Assembly: GCA_022340465.1 (NCBI GenBank)
Contig: JAJDNW010000087.1
Span: 1-64,000 of the forward strand
Direction: 5' to 3'
DNA length: 64,000 nt
DNA from: Deltaproteobacteria bacterium
Lineage (GTDB): Bacteria > Desulfobacterota > Desulfobacteria > Desulfobacterales > B30-G6
The position numbers and the translations under genes were made by a program. This document shows positions 38,392 through 49,654 of the stretch, one piece after another (position 1 is the stretch's first letter; every line of letters begins with the position of its first letter). Below the pieces are notes generated by a model. It saw only the letters and a program-made list of their open reading frames with translations. It did not search any database and was not told where the DNA came from.

Positions 38392-39246
38392 ATGTCGGTA
38401 TTGACGGTAGTATTCATTCTGATTGGCTTGGCGCTGTTCTATCTGCTTTTCACGCTCTTTCTGACCTATCTGGTGCAGCAACTTCCGCGGCATCCGGTCG
38501 AAGAGGCCCCTGACTGGGGGTCGTGTCTGGACACCAGAATCCCGACGCCGGAAGGCGGATTCCTGGAGGTCTGGCGCGTCGAACCGGAGGTACGGTCGTC
38601 GAAGGGCATTGTTCTTTTTGCCCACGGCTGGGGACGCAACCGCGACAGAATGGTGCCCAGGGCCAGGATTTTTGCCGAATGGGGATTCACCTGCGTGATT
38701 CACAGCGCCCGGGACCACGGCAAATCCAGTAAAAAGAGATTCATGAACGCTGCCAGATTCGCGGAGGACATCGCGACGGTGATGCGGTGGCTGAAAGAGC
38801 CGGTCATCCTGTATGGGCATTCGGCGGGGTCGGCGGGTGCCATCATCGCCGCGGCCGGGAACAAGGAGATGGTTCGGCTTCTAATCCTGGAGGCGTCCTA
38901 TGCCCGCACAAAGGAGGCGCTTTACAGCCTTTACTGCTGGGTAAACCCGCTGTTCGGGCTTCTGTTTGCACGCATGATTCTTTTCTGGATGGATCTTTTC
39001 TATGGCGGCATGCTGAACGACTGCAGCCCTGTACGCCTGGCAAAGGAGATCGACATGCCGGTGATGATCGTTCACGGTGAACAGGACCGCCGATTTCCGG
39101 TCGCATTTGCCCATGAACTCAAAGCCGGCTTTGTCCATGAAAAAGTGGAAATGTACATTGGTCCGGGAGCGGGACACAGCGACTCGAGCCTGACGCCGGG
39201 ATATCGGGACGCGGTAAAAGCGTTTATCGACAGGTACCTGAAGTAA
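38392..39246 (+). CDS. Membrane-anchored alpha/beta hydrolase
   Basis: 284 aa from ATG 38392 (AAGGGGG upstream). One N-terminal TM helix (VVFILIGLALFYLLF), then a hydrolase domain: oxyanion region FAHGWGRNRD, nucleophile YGHSAGSAG, Asp in HGEQDRRFP and His in GAGHSDSS. It is of the peptidase S9/DUF-like 'alpha/beta hydrolase' group; substrate unknown. Carried downstream of the third 45-nt motif copy and 24 nt before the amidohydrolase gene. Confidence 0.85.
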   Translation: MSVLTVVFILIGLALFYLLFTLFLTYLVQQLPRHPVEEAPDWGSCLDTRIPTPEGGFLEVWRVEPEVRSSKGIVLFAHGWGRNRDRMVPRARIFAEWGFTCVIHSARDHGKSSKKRFMNAARFAEDIATVMRWLKEPVILYGHSAGSAGAIIAAAGNKEMVRLLILEASYARTKEALYSLYCWVNPLFGLLFARMILFWMDLFYGGMLNDCSPVRLAKEIDMPVMIVHGEQDRRFPVAFAHELKAGFVHEKVEMYIGPGAGHSDSSLTPGYRDAVKAFIDRYLK

Positions 39247-39270
39247 GCCCAATGAGACGTATTGATCCAC

Positions 39271-40560
39271 ATGCTTGGTAAGGATATTATACGGTTGCAT
39301 GCCGGCTGGTTGATCGACGGCAGCGGCCGCCCCCCGGAAAATGACGTCCTGATCACCATTGCCGACGGCCGCATACAACGCCTGGCCGGGGTGGACACAC
39401 CGGGATCGGGCGGCATCGCACCTGTCGAAGATCTTTCCCGCTGTACGGTCATGCCCGGGCTGATCGACAGTCACGTCCACCTGTTCATGTCCGGTACGCA
39501 CGACCTCGTTGTCAGGGAAAGACAACTGGAAGCGGATTTCGATACCGTCCGCGAGGCCATCACCCGGCGTTTGGGCAAATGCCTGGAAAACGGCATCATC
39601 GCCGTGAGGGACGGTGGGGACCGGCACGGGCACGCCCTGGCCTACAAACAGGAGGTCCTGGATCCGAGGGCCCTACCCGTGGCGGTGTCTGCGGCCGGCA
39701 GGGCCTGGCGCAGGGGAAAGCGGTACGGCAGGCTGATCGGCAGACCGCCGGATCCGGGCCGGGGTCTCTCCGGCTCCATAAGGAACAGCCGTGAAAGCGT
39801 CGACCATGTCAAAATCGTCAATTCGGGATTGAACAGCCTGGTGCGTTTCGGCAGGGAAACGCCGCCTCAATTCAGTCTGGAAGAGATGACCGCAGCCGTT
39901 GCCGCGGCCAAAGAGATGGGACTTAAAACCATGGTGCACGCCAATGGAAGGGTTCCCGTCGATATTGCCGTCAGGGCGGGCTGTGATTCCATCGAGCACG
40001 GATTCTTCATGGGGAGAGACAACCTGGAGCGGATGGCGGAAAGGCAGGTCGTATGGGTGCCGACGGCCGGTACCATGCGCGCTTACATCGATTTCATGCA
40101 AAAAAGGGTTGACGGCAGTCGGGGCGGAGAACAACCGGCGGCCGGGGACGACATCCTGCCGGCCGCGGTGGAGGGTGCCCGCAGAAACCTGGAACACCAG
40201 CTGGAGCAGATATCCGCAGCCGCAGGGCTGGGGGTTCCGATTGCCGCGGGAACCGATGCGGGCAGTCCCGGCGTCAACCACGGGACATTCCTGCACGAGG
40301 AGATCGGCATTCTGATGGAGGCCGGACTCAGCGTACAGGCGGCTGTGAAAAGTGCCACCAGCATCGGCGCCCGGCTGCTAGACATGGCGCAGGGCGGTTC
40401 CATCGAAAAGGGGGCGCCGGCGACGTTTATCGCCGTCAGGGGAACGCCGGAAGCGATGCCGCAGAGCCTGGGCGCCATCGATGCGCTGTTCATCGAAGGC
40501 CGGCGGTGGTCCGGGGAAAGCCGCTGTCGGATAACCAATGACCGCGGTGTGCATGCATAA
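39271..40560 (+). CDS. Amidohydrolase family metal-dependent hydrolase
   Basis: 429 aa from ATG 39271; a TTG at 39262 is an alternative. The HxH motif is in DSHVHLF; later metal ligands are seen in MVHANGR, CDSIEHGFF and GTDAGSPG. It belongs to the imidazolonepropionase-like group of cyclic amidohydrolases. The reaction cannot be specified. It sits between a hydrolase and an MFS transporter gene, which could form a small catabolic operon with the CoA ligase downstream (inference). Confidence 0.87.
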   Translation: MLGKDIIRLHAGWLIDGSGRPPENDVLITIADGRIQRLAGVDTPGSGGIAPVEDLSRCTVMPGLIDSHVHLFMSGTHDLVVRERQLEADFDTVREAITRRLGKCLENGIIAVRDGGDRHGHALAYKQEVLDPRALPVAVSAAGRAWRRGKRYGRLIGRPPDPGRGLSGSIRNSRESVDHVKIVNSGLNSLVRFGRETPPQFSLEEMTAAVAAAKEMGLKTMVHANGRVPVDIAVRAGCDSIEHGFFMGRDNLERMAERQVVWVPTAGTMRAYIDFMQKRVDGSRGGEQPAAGDDILPAAVEGARRNLEHQLEQISAAAGLGVPIAAGTDAGSPGVNHGTFLHEEIGILMEAGLSVQAAVKSATSIGARLLDMAQGGSIEKGAPATFIAVRGTPEAMPQSLGAIDALFIEGRRWSGESRCRITNDRGVHA

Positions 40561-40604
40561 ATTCGGTATGGCGGAAACCGCCTGCACCGTGAACGGGGGG
40601 GACC

Positions 40605-41894
40605 TTGCATAAAAACACGCCGCCACTGTTTTTGGCCGGATCGATGTGGGGTCTGGGAGCACTGTTGTATTTGATGGCCTTTTTCCACCGCGTGGCGCCC
40701 GCGGTCATCACGACGGAACTCATGCAGGCTTTCGACATCAATGCGGCCGTTCTCGGCAACCTGTCCGCCTTTTATTTCTACAGCTACGTGGCCATGCAGA
40801 TCCCTACGGGCATCCTCGCCGACACATGGGGGCCCCGGCGCTTGCTGGCCGGCGGTGCGTTTGTCGCCGGCGTCGGGGCCGCCATATTCGGGCTGGCGCC
40901 CAGCTTGATGTGGGCCGGCGTCGGCAGACTGCTTATCGGCGGCTCCGTGGCCGTCGCCTGGGTCGCAATTTTGAAGCTTACCAGCAGCTGGTTCCCGGCG
41001 CGTCATTATGCCACGCTGTCGGGCGTCGCACTGATGGTGGGGATCGTCGGCGCGGTATCGGCCGGGACGCCGCTGCGCTGGCTCGTGAACCTTTTGGGAT
41101 GGCGCAGCGGCATCATCCTTTCGTCGGTGATTTTGTTTGCCGTGGCCGCTCTGATATGGATATTTGTCAGGGATTATCCGCACGAAAAAGGTTTCGACGA
41201 TTACCTGGAAGCCGACAGCGGCCGGCAAAGGCCGACCTTCCGGGAAATCCTGCAAGGCATTCCGGAAGTCTTGCGCTACCGCAATGTGCTGCTTCTTTTC
41301 ATTATCCCCGCCGGTATCCTGGGAAGCGTGCTTACCTTTTCCGGCTTGTGGGGGGTCCCCTTCCTGACAGCCCGCTACGGTCTGTCGAAGCCTCACGCCG
41401 CCGCCCTGACTTCCACCCTAATGGTGGCCATGGCAATCGGGGGGCCGGTGTCGGGGTGGCTCTCCGACCGCATCGGCAGGCGAAAGCCGCTCTATCTGGC
41501 GATGACGGCCACGGCCTTCGTCGGTTGGATGTTGATCACCTATGCCCGCGGCACCTCCGTATTCAGCCTCCTGGTGCTGCTGATTGTTACCGGATTCAGC
41601 TCCGGTGTGGCGGTGCTCAGTTTCGTTTTTGCCAAGGAGACGGTACCGCCTGCCCTGGCGGGAACGGTTTCCGGCGTTGTCAATACCGGCCTCATGACCG
41701 GACCGATGGTGCTGCAGCCTGCGGTCGGCTGGGTTCTCGACACCCGTTGGGAAGGGGCGCTGCAGCAGGGGGTGAGGGTGTACGGGTTGCGGTCGTTTCA
41801 AGCCGGTTTCACCCTCATGCTTTGCTGGATCGCCCTGTCACTGCTGCTACTGTTGTTTACACGGGAAACGTATTGCCGGCAGAATGCGAGTTGA
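40605..41894 (+). CDS. MFS transporter
   Basis: 429 aa with TTG start at 40605 preceded by a G-rich RBS; this start is supported because the first TM helix begins at residue 6. About 12 helices. The loop 2-3 motif is GILADTWGPRRLLAGG and the loop 8-9 equivalent SDRIGRRKPLYL, typical of MFS. A long interior segment after the sixth helix includes RDYPHEKGFDDY. Substrate unknown. It ends 14 nt before the acyl-CoA synthetase gene. Confidence 0.88.
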   Translation: MHKNTPPLFLAGSMWGLGALLYLMAFFHRVAPAVITTELMQAFDINAAVLGNLSAFYFYSYVAMQIPTGILADTWGPRRLLAGGAFVAGVGAAIFGLAPSLMWAGVGRLLIGGSVAVAWVAILKLTSSWFPARHYATLSGVALMVGIVGAVSAGTPLRWLVNLLGWRSGIILSSVILFAVAALIWIFVRDYPHEKGFDDYLEADSGRQRPTFREILQGIPEVLRYRNVLLLFIIPAGILGSVLTFSGLWGVPFLTARYGLSKPHAAALTSTLMVAMAIGGPVSGWLSDRIGRRKPLYLAMTATAFVGWMLITYARGTSVFSLLVLLIVTGFSSGVAVLSFVFAKETVPPALAGTVSGVVNTGLMTGPMVLQPAVGWVLDTRWEGALQQGVRVYGLRSFQAGFTLMLCWIALSLLLLLFTRETYCRQNAS

Positions 41895-41908
41895 CGGGAG
41901 AAGATACG

Positions 41909-43315
41909 ATGAAACCAAGACAAAACGCCAACGATACCGAACCCGGGGCCGCCGGGGCTCTCGGACGCGCTTTGCACCCACGGGCGGTCGCCGTCGTCGG
42001 TGCCTCCTCCCGGGAAAACAACCTGGGCCACTGGATCCTGCAGTCCTTGATCAGCGGCGGATTTCCCGGTGCGATTTACCCGGTGAACCCCAAAGGCGGG
42101 AATTTGCTCGGACTGGATGTGATCACCGATGTCGAACGCCTGCCGGAACCGGTGGATCTCGGCATTGTGGCCGTCCCCGGGAACAGGGTGCCGGAGACGC
42201 TGGAAACCCTGGGCAGAAAAGGTGTGGCCTGCGCGGCCGTCATCGCCGGAGGGTTTGCCGAAACAGGCCCGGAGGGAAGGGCTCTCCAGGGGGAACTCCT
42301 GCGGGTCGCCCGACAGGCCGGGGTCCGGCTCATCGGGCCCAATACCATCGGAATCATCGATGTCCGGTCCAGACTGAACGCTTCTTTTTCCTCGGATATG
42401 GGCGGATCCGAACCGGGCGGTATCGGTGTCGTGTCCCAGAGCGGGTCTGTTTGCGAGACCTTGTATTTCAGGTGCCTGGAGAGGGGGGGTGGATTTTCCA
42501 CGCTGATTGCCGCGGGGAACGAGGCGGACCTGGATCTGTGCGACTATCTGGAATATTTACTGCGCGACCCGGACACCGCGGTCGTGGCCATGTATGTGGA
42601 GCAGATTCGCCGGCCACGGCGTTTTTTTCAGCTGCTCAAGGATCGTGAGGGGAAAAAACCGGTGGTGATGTTCCGCACCGGAAGGACGCCCCGGGGCAGG
42701 GAGGCGGCCTTTTCCCACACCGGTGCCATGGCCGGCAGCGATGCCGTCCTGAGCGGGCTTTGCCGGCAGGTGGGCGTCGTGGAGGCGCGTTCCTACGGAG
42801 ATCTCATCGACGGTACCATGGCCTTTACCTGCGGCCGGCGCCCCCGGGGCGGGCGTTTGGCCGTGGTCACCGGCCCGGGCGCACCGGGCGTGGCCGCCTG
42901 TGACGCCGCATTGGAAGCCGGTTTGGAGATGGCGACTTTGGGCAATGGCACTGCCGAGAAGTTGTCGCGCATTCTGCCGCCCATTGCCTCGTGGCGCAAT
43001 CCCGTCGATATGACCGGCAGCGCCGCCACCAATCCGGAGCTTGTCTGGCGGACCATCGAAACCGTCCTGGCGGACGACTCGGTGGACGGCCTGATTGTGA
43101 TCGTCGGGGCGCTCCAGACGACGCAGGGACTGGACGACATCATCCGGGTGGTGGTGTCGCAACCCAAGCCGGTCTTTGCGGTTACGGTCGGGTCCCTGTC
43201 AAAAAATGCCGAAAACCGCGCCATTGTTGAACGGTTGGGGCAACACAGGGTGCCGTGTTTTCTCACCCCCGAGAGGGCCGTGAGGGCCTTTCAATTGCTG
43301 GCCGTGCGCTGTTGA
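41909..43315 (+). CDS. NDP-forming acyl-CoA synthetase, alpha-type subunit
   Basis: 468 aa, RBS GGGAGAAG. CoA-binding Rossmann domain (VAVVGASSRENNLGHWIL), then two succinyl-CoA ligase-like flavodoxin domains with the phospho-His in FSHTGAMAGSD. No ATP-grasp domain follows, so this is the alpha half of an ADP-forming acetate/acyl-CoA ligase; the beta subunit must be encoded elsewhere. It could conserve energy by substrate-level phosphorylation or activate an acid brought in by the upstream transporter. Confidence 0.88.
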   Translation: MKPRQNANDTEPGAAGALGRALHPRAVAVVGASSRENNLGHWILQSLISGGFPGAIYPVNPKGGNLLGLDVITDVERLPEPVDLGIVAVPGNRVPETLETLGRKGVACAAVIAGGFAETGPEGRALQGELLRVARQAGVRLIGPNTIGIIDVRSRLNASFSSDMGGSEPGGIGVVSQSGSVCETLYFRCLERGGGFSTLIAAGNEADLDLCDYLEYLLRDPDTAVVAMYVEQIRRPRRFFQLLKDREGKKPVVMFRTGRTPRGREAAFSHTGAMAGSDAVLSGLCRQVGVVEARSYGDLIDGTMAFTCGRRPRGGRLAVVTGPGAPGVAACDAALEAGLEMATLGNGTAEKLSRILPPIASWRNPVDMTGSAATNPELVWRTIETVLADDSVDGLIVIVGALQTTQGLDDIIRVVVSQPKPVFAVTVGSLSKNAENRAIVERLGQHRVPCFLTPERAVRAFQLLAVRC

Positions 43316-43339
43316 CAAGGATCGTTTCCGACATATAGT
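43312..43339 (+). promoter_or_regulatory. Sigma70-type promoter of the Fur-family gene
   Basis: TTGACA at 43312-43317, 16-bp spacer, TATAGT at 43334-43339. The -35 overlaps the stop codon of the upstream gene. Confidence 0.65.
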
Positions 43340-43353
43340 CTAATTAGGAAATA

Positions 43354-43369
43354 ATTCTTGATGAGGAAT
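43354..43369 (+). promoter_or_regulatory. Candidate Fur/PerR-type operator
   Basis: ATTCTTGATGAGGAAT is an imperfect palindrome just downstream of the -10; with the preceding AGGAAATAATTC it forms alternating GGAA/TTC half-sites. The position fits autorepression. Confidence 0.4.
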
Positions 43370-43408
43370 ATAGTATGAAAATTCCCGGGCAGGAAGTCGA
43401 AAAAACGG

Positions 43409-46124
<2,716 letters not shown>

Positions 46125-46180
46125 GCAACTTGGCGTCAGAAGCGGGATGGAGATCCACGAGCCAACGCCATACCCCCCAA

Positions 46181-46219
46181 ACAAGGCCCGCCGATCGCCT
46201 CGCGATTGGCGGGCCTTGT
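46181..46219 (+). terminator. Strong hairpin after katG
   Basis: Two 18-nt arms, starting ACAAGGCCCGCC and ending GGCGGGCCTTGT, pair throughout (one G-U) around a CTC loop. No T-run follows; it could work as a terminator or RNA-end protector in both directions. Confidence 0.7.
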
Positions 46220-46239
46220 CAAACCCCGTGTCAAGTCGT

Positions 46240-46316
46240 GAATGGTGAGACATGAGTTGTGAAACATGAGGCGTTAGACGTCTGACCCCTGACTTCTGTA
46301 TTCTGACGTCTGACTT
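46240..46316. repeat. Degenerate word array
   Basis: Words such as ACATGAG, AACATGAGG, ACGTCTGAC, CTGACTTCT are repeated imperfectly between the katG terminator and the broken AAA gene. Confidence 0.45.
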
Positions 46317-46745
46317 CTACCTGTTTTTCTGAACCATATCCCTGACGGTGCCGAAAAAACTCCGCGCACGCCTTTCCTCCTGCGTTGACTCCATGGAGCG
46401 CAGCCTGAGAATGACCTCGTGCTCGTGGAAATGTCATGAACGTCTTCGTTTTCACTCAACCAGGTTCTGGCAAGAAAGGTTTTGCCGCCGCCCGGCGGGC
46501 CGTTCAACACCACTCCCTTTTCCTGGCTCACCCCGTAGTAAAGACAGTTGTTGGCCATTTCCGAATAGACGTTCTTGACCTCGGCGACATATTCTTCCCA
46601 TTTGACCTGACGGTTCATTTTGTCGACCACTTTTCCGAACAGGTCGCCGTAAGAATTCTTCGCCACCAGTTCAAAGGCGTTGCGGACCAGCAGGGCGTCA
46701 TCCAGGTAGCTCAGGGAAAAACCCGTTGGGATTGCCGATCGAACC
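46317..46745 (-). pseudogene. Broken AAA+ ATPase remnant
   Basis: The N-terminal part reads FSLSYLDDALLVRNAFELVA and continues to a Walker A, GPPGGGKTFLART. Soon after, the frame changes: a different frame gives HEHEVILRLRSMES and ends FGTVRDMVQKNR-stop, which looks like the natural C-terminus of such a protein. Walker B, sensors and the arginine finger are absent, so an internal deletion with a frameshift removed the ATPase core. No good start is present; an in-frame TAG lies just upstream. It is probably non-functional. Confidence 0.7.
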
Positions 46746-47017
46746 TAAATCTACCGCGTCAGATGCTATCCCGCATAGACCACTATAGTGAAACAGCATC
46801 TTCCTTGCATATGCGGCAAGCTCGACAATCGCTCAACTTAGATTGTTATAATAGGGGGATTATTTTAAAAATTACAATACCGGACGGCCTTCCCGCAGGC
46901 GTCTGCTTATGCTGCCGTTTTCTGTCGAGAAAGGCGGCCGTTCGGTGCCCGGGGCCGAAACGGAATGCGTTCGACGCCAACGGGAAGAGGGTTATCCCCG
47001 GCGTTGCATCTGCTGGG
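46746..47017. other. Spacer without a gene
   Basis: About 270 nt. It contains TTATAATAGG near 46843-46852 in a short AT-rich patch that resembles a -10 box on the plus strand, without a good -35. No ORF supported. Confidence 0.3.
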
Positions 47018-48298
47018 CTATATGTGCCTCGCATGCGCCAGCATGTTTTTGTTGATAGACATGTTGAATGTCGGTTGCACCAGGTCGTGATGGTTTTCAT
47101 GAAAAGGAATGTAGATCAGGAGGAAGCTTTTGGGAACGATTTTAATCCCGGGAATCAGTTCCACCATTCTGGATTTGGGCCTGATAAGGTCGCTGACGGT
47201 CAGCTTCAGGCTCTCCACCCCCTCTTTGAGGGGCAGGGTAACCGGGTGGAGCGGAGCAGAGGGTAGGCCGGCGGCAAGCCCCTCATTCGGCTGGGCGAGG
47301 GTTACCGCGCGTGACAGGTTCAGCAGAAGCTGCGGTCTCACCTTGAAGGCCATGGCCCAGAAATAAAAGCGGGTTTTTTCCATAGCGGGCCGGACGATTT
47401 TAGGCAGATTGGCAAGCCGCACGAGGTCCGCATGGGAATTGAGATCGACGCCGGCTATCTCCCCTTTGATGCGCCAGAAGGGAAGGTAGATCACATCGTC
47501 GCCCCTGTCCGGAATATGCGCCGTGTTCAGCTTGGAAAACCCATCCTTTCGGGGTCGCCAGACCGACGCGCAATTGTCGCAGTGAAGCACCAGCGAGTCC
47601 CGCTGGCCTTCGAGATCCCACCCGCAGTGCGGGCACAGGGTCGGCAGGAACGTGATGCCCTTTTTACGGCGCCATTCAGGAGATTTTGACAAGTCGAAGT
47701 TATCCGGCATTGCGGATGCTATCGGCCTGTTGAGGACACCGTCGTAAAGCTTCCGGTCAATGTGAAACGGGGCGTAGATGACGCTCAGGCTTTCGCCGAT
47801 GTGGGCCTTGTGAACGACCGGTTCGGGCTGCTGGCTGGCGAAACGCCTCTCGATGCGTTTCAGCACGTTCGCAAAGGGAACGGTGGGCTTCAGGAACAGC
47901 CCCCGGCTTTCCGGAGTGACGAATTTAAGCTTGAGGGCCTGGCTGCGCAGTCCGACGGATGGCGGGAAGGGGTCGAGATCCACAGCCCGCAGGCTGACAT
48001 CGACGAAGCGGTGGCGTACCTCCTTTTCCGTACAGGAAAAATGCATGCCCTTGAAACGCCAGTAGGGTACCCATACCAGTGATTTCCCCTGCGGGGCTCT
48101 GGAGGGCAGGAGGTAACGGAAATATCCCTGCTCCTGGAGGAAGGATTTGACCCGGCAGAACTCGCAGGTGAACAAACGGTCCGTTTCTTCCAGGATTGCC
48201 GGTGCGCCGCACTGGGGGCACTGATGGTCGATGCGTAGTTGGATAACGACATCCTTTAGTTGGCCGTCGGATTGCCGGTGACGGCGCTGATAGCTCAT
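47018..48298 (-). CDS. Zinc-ribbon protein of an SPFH-associated pair (unnamed)
   Basis: 426 aa. First zinc ribbon CPQCGAP...CEFCRVK (about 27-51), second CPHCGWD...CDNCASVW (about 223-245). Between and after them come repeated beta-rich segments containing the phrases VWVPYWRFKGM, VIYAPFHID, VIYLPFWRIKG and LIYIPFHEN, an internal repeat of the form (V/L)xYxPFxxxxG. No TM helix. The start overlaps repeat DNA and lacks an RBS. It lies directly downstream of an SPFH gene, recalling Bacillus YdjG-YdjI; family membership not certain. Confidence 0.75.
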   Translation of the reverse strand: MSYQRRHRQSDGQLKDVVIQLRIDHQCPQCGAPAILEETDRLFTCEFCRVKSFLQEQGYFRYLLPSRAPQGKSLVWVPYWRFKGMHFSCTEKEVRHRFVDVSLRAVDLDPFPPSVGLRSQALKLKFVTPESRGLFLKPTVPFANVLKRIERRFASQQPEPVVHKAHIGESLSVIYAPFHIDRKLYDGVLNRPIASAMPDNFDLSKSPEWRRKKGITFLPTLCPHCGWDLEGQRDSLVLHCDNCASVWRPRKDGFSKLNTAHIPDRGDDVIYLPFWRIKGEIAGVDLNSHADLVRLANLPKIVRPAMEKTRFYFWAMAFKVRPQLLLNLSRAVTLAQPNEGLAAGLPSAPLHPVTLPLKEGVESLKLTVSDLIRPKSRMVELIPGIKIVPKSFLLIYIPFHENHHDLVQPTFNMSINKNMLAHARHI

Positions 48299-48353
48299 AG
48301 CCGACAGCTGATGGTATGCTATGAGCTGTCAGCAACTAGCTGTCAGCTATAAC
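48299..48353. repeat. Tandem AGCTGTCAGC-type words
   Basis: AGCTGATGG, GAGCTGTCAGC, TAGCTGTCAGC: imperfect tandem words filling the 55-nt gap between the SPFH and zinc-ribbon genes and reaching the start codon of the latter. Confidence 0.45.
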
Positions 48354-49481
48354 TTACAATTTCTCCCCGCAGCTGCCGCAAAATTTGGAATCCGCCATGT
48401 TCTCACCGCCGCACCGGGAACAGAATTTGGGCTCGGGTTTCTCCTCTGCGGGCTTCCCGCAGCGTGAGCAGAACTTGGCATTGGCCGTCAGGTTTTTCCC
48501 GCAGTGGCTGCACTGCTTGATGACCAGTTGCTGATGGCCGCAGTATGGACAGAATTTGGCGTTGATCGGGATGTCGCTGCGACACTCCTGGCAGGACGTG
48601 GTTGCACCCGGGTCCGGCGCCTTGCCTTTTTCTCCGGTAAAGTATTGGGCAAACATGGCGGGCATCATCAGCCCCATGCCCATGCCCATGGTGCCGCCGG
48701 TGTCGCCACCCTCCGCTTCGGAGGCTTTTTCCATGGCCATGGCGGCCTTCATCTGCATGAGTTTGTTCATGTCGTCGAAAACACCCATGCGGCTGCGGTC
48801 GTCGATGGCCTTCTGCACCTCGGGCGGCGGTGTGATGGCATTCATGTACAGGTGGGTGAGGCCCAGGCCGAAGTGGCTGAAATCCTTCCCAAGACGCTGG
48901 GCCAGCCCTTCGGACAGTTCATCATATCGGGCCGGCAGGTTCAGGATGGAGTCGATGGTTTCTCCCATATAGTCGTTAAAGCGCGCGACGATCACCCGGT
49001 TTAGGTACGTTTCGATCGCTTCGGTGGTGAAAATGCCCTGGGTTCCCACCATGCTGTTGATGAATAGGACCGGCTGCACCACTTGCAGGTTGAAAACGCC
49101 AAAGGCCCGCAGGCGTATCAACCCCAGTTCCGAGTCCTTGAAGGCAACGGGGTCCCTGGTCCCCCATTTCAGGTCCGTAAAGACCTTCAGGTTTACGAAG
49201 TACATTTCCGCTCGCAAGGGGCTTTGCAGGGCCCAGGGAAGGCTGACGATCTTTGTCAGCAGGGGGATATTACCGGTTTTCAAGGTGTGCCGCCCCGGGC
49301 CGAAGGCCTCGACAGCTTTACCTTTGTAAAAGAACACCCCGGCCTGGCTTTCCCTCACCGTCAGCTGGGCGCCCCATTTGATTTCACCGGATCCCTTTTC
49401 CGGCAGCCGGTGAACAAGCTGCCGGCCTGTTTCGTCGAACCATTCCAGGTTTTCCAAAAAGACCACGTTGTCGGTTCCCAT
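48354..49481 (-). CDS. SPFH-domain protein with C-terminal zinc ribbons (YdjI-like)
   Basis: 375 aa with RBS GGAGGAG. SPFH core (about 35-245: VRESQAGVFFYKGKAVEAFGPGRHTL, then a long band-7-like fold), a Met/Gly-rich linker (GGTMGMGMGLMMPAMFAQ), then three or four CxxC zinc ribbons: CQECRSD/CPYCGHQ, CSHCGK/CSRCGK, CSRCGG/CGSCGE. Such 'virion core-like' SPFH proteins associate with membrane-stress or phage-defence-like complexes in Bacillus. It is cotranscribed with the zinc-ribbon protein downstream. Confidence 0.87.
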   Translation of the reverse strand: MGTDNVVFLENLEWFDETGRQLVHRLPEKGSGEIKWGAQLTVRESQAGVFFYKGKAVEAFGPGRHTLKTGNIPLLTKIVSLPWALQSPLRAEMYFVNLKVFTDLKWGTRDPVAFKDSELGLIRLRAFGVFNLQVVQPVLFINSMVGTQGIFTTEAIETYLNRVIVARFNDYMGETIDSILNLPARYDELSEGLAQRLGKDFSHFGLGLTHLYMNAITPPPEVQKAIDDRSRMGVFDDMNKLMQMKAAMAMEKASEAEGGDTGGTMGMGMGLMMPAMFAQYFTGEKGKAPDPGATTSCQECRSDIPINAKFCPYCGHQQLVIKQCSHCGKNLTANAKFCSRCGKPAEEKPEPKFCSRCGGENMADSKFCGSCGEKL

Positions 49482-49516
49482 TATATCTCCTCCAACAGTT
49501 GTGACGATTGGTGAAA

Positions 49517-49598
49517 CAAATCAGCGGCAACGGCAATCCAGGCCCTTTCGAGGGGGTCCTCCTCATACCTCGAGGCTCTGCCGGAGGTCGCTGATTTG
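49517..49598. ncRNA. ~80-nt structured palindrome, copy 1 (RNA or mobile element)
   Basis: Outer stem CAAATCAGCG / CGCTGATTTG, perfect 10 bp; inner CGGCA / TGCCG at 49531 and 49579; a hairpin with a TTTCGA loop at 49541-49559. The second copy at 60748 keeps all three helices with compensatory changes. No ORF. Confidence 0.55.
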
Positions 49599-49654
49599 AT
49601 GATAACGTTCCAGCATCCGGTTTGTGCTTCGGCATTGGCGGCACTTGAACGGTA

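Noticed and set aside
40646-41908. Plus-strand frame running through the MFS gene into the acyl-CoA synthetase frame, suggesting an 889-aa protein
   Set aside because: The MFS reading in the other frame has proper TM helices and motifs; the synthetase has its own ATG with RBS at 41909.
46843-46852. TATAAT-like box as a promoter
   Set aside because: No -35 box at a suitable distance and no gene in the right direction downstream.
46436-47266. Plus-strand frame crossing the broken AAA gene and the spacer
   Set aside because: It is antisense to two coding remnants and contains no protein-like motif.
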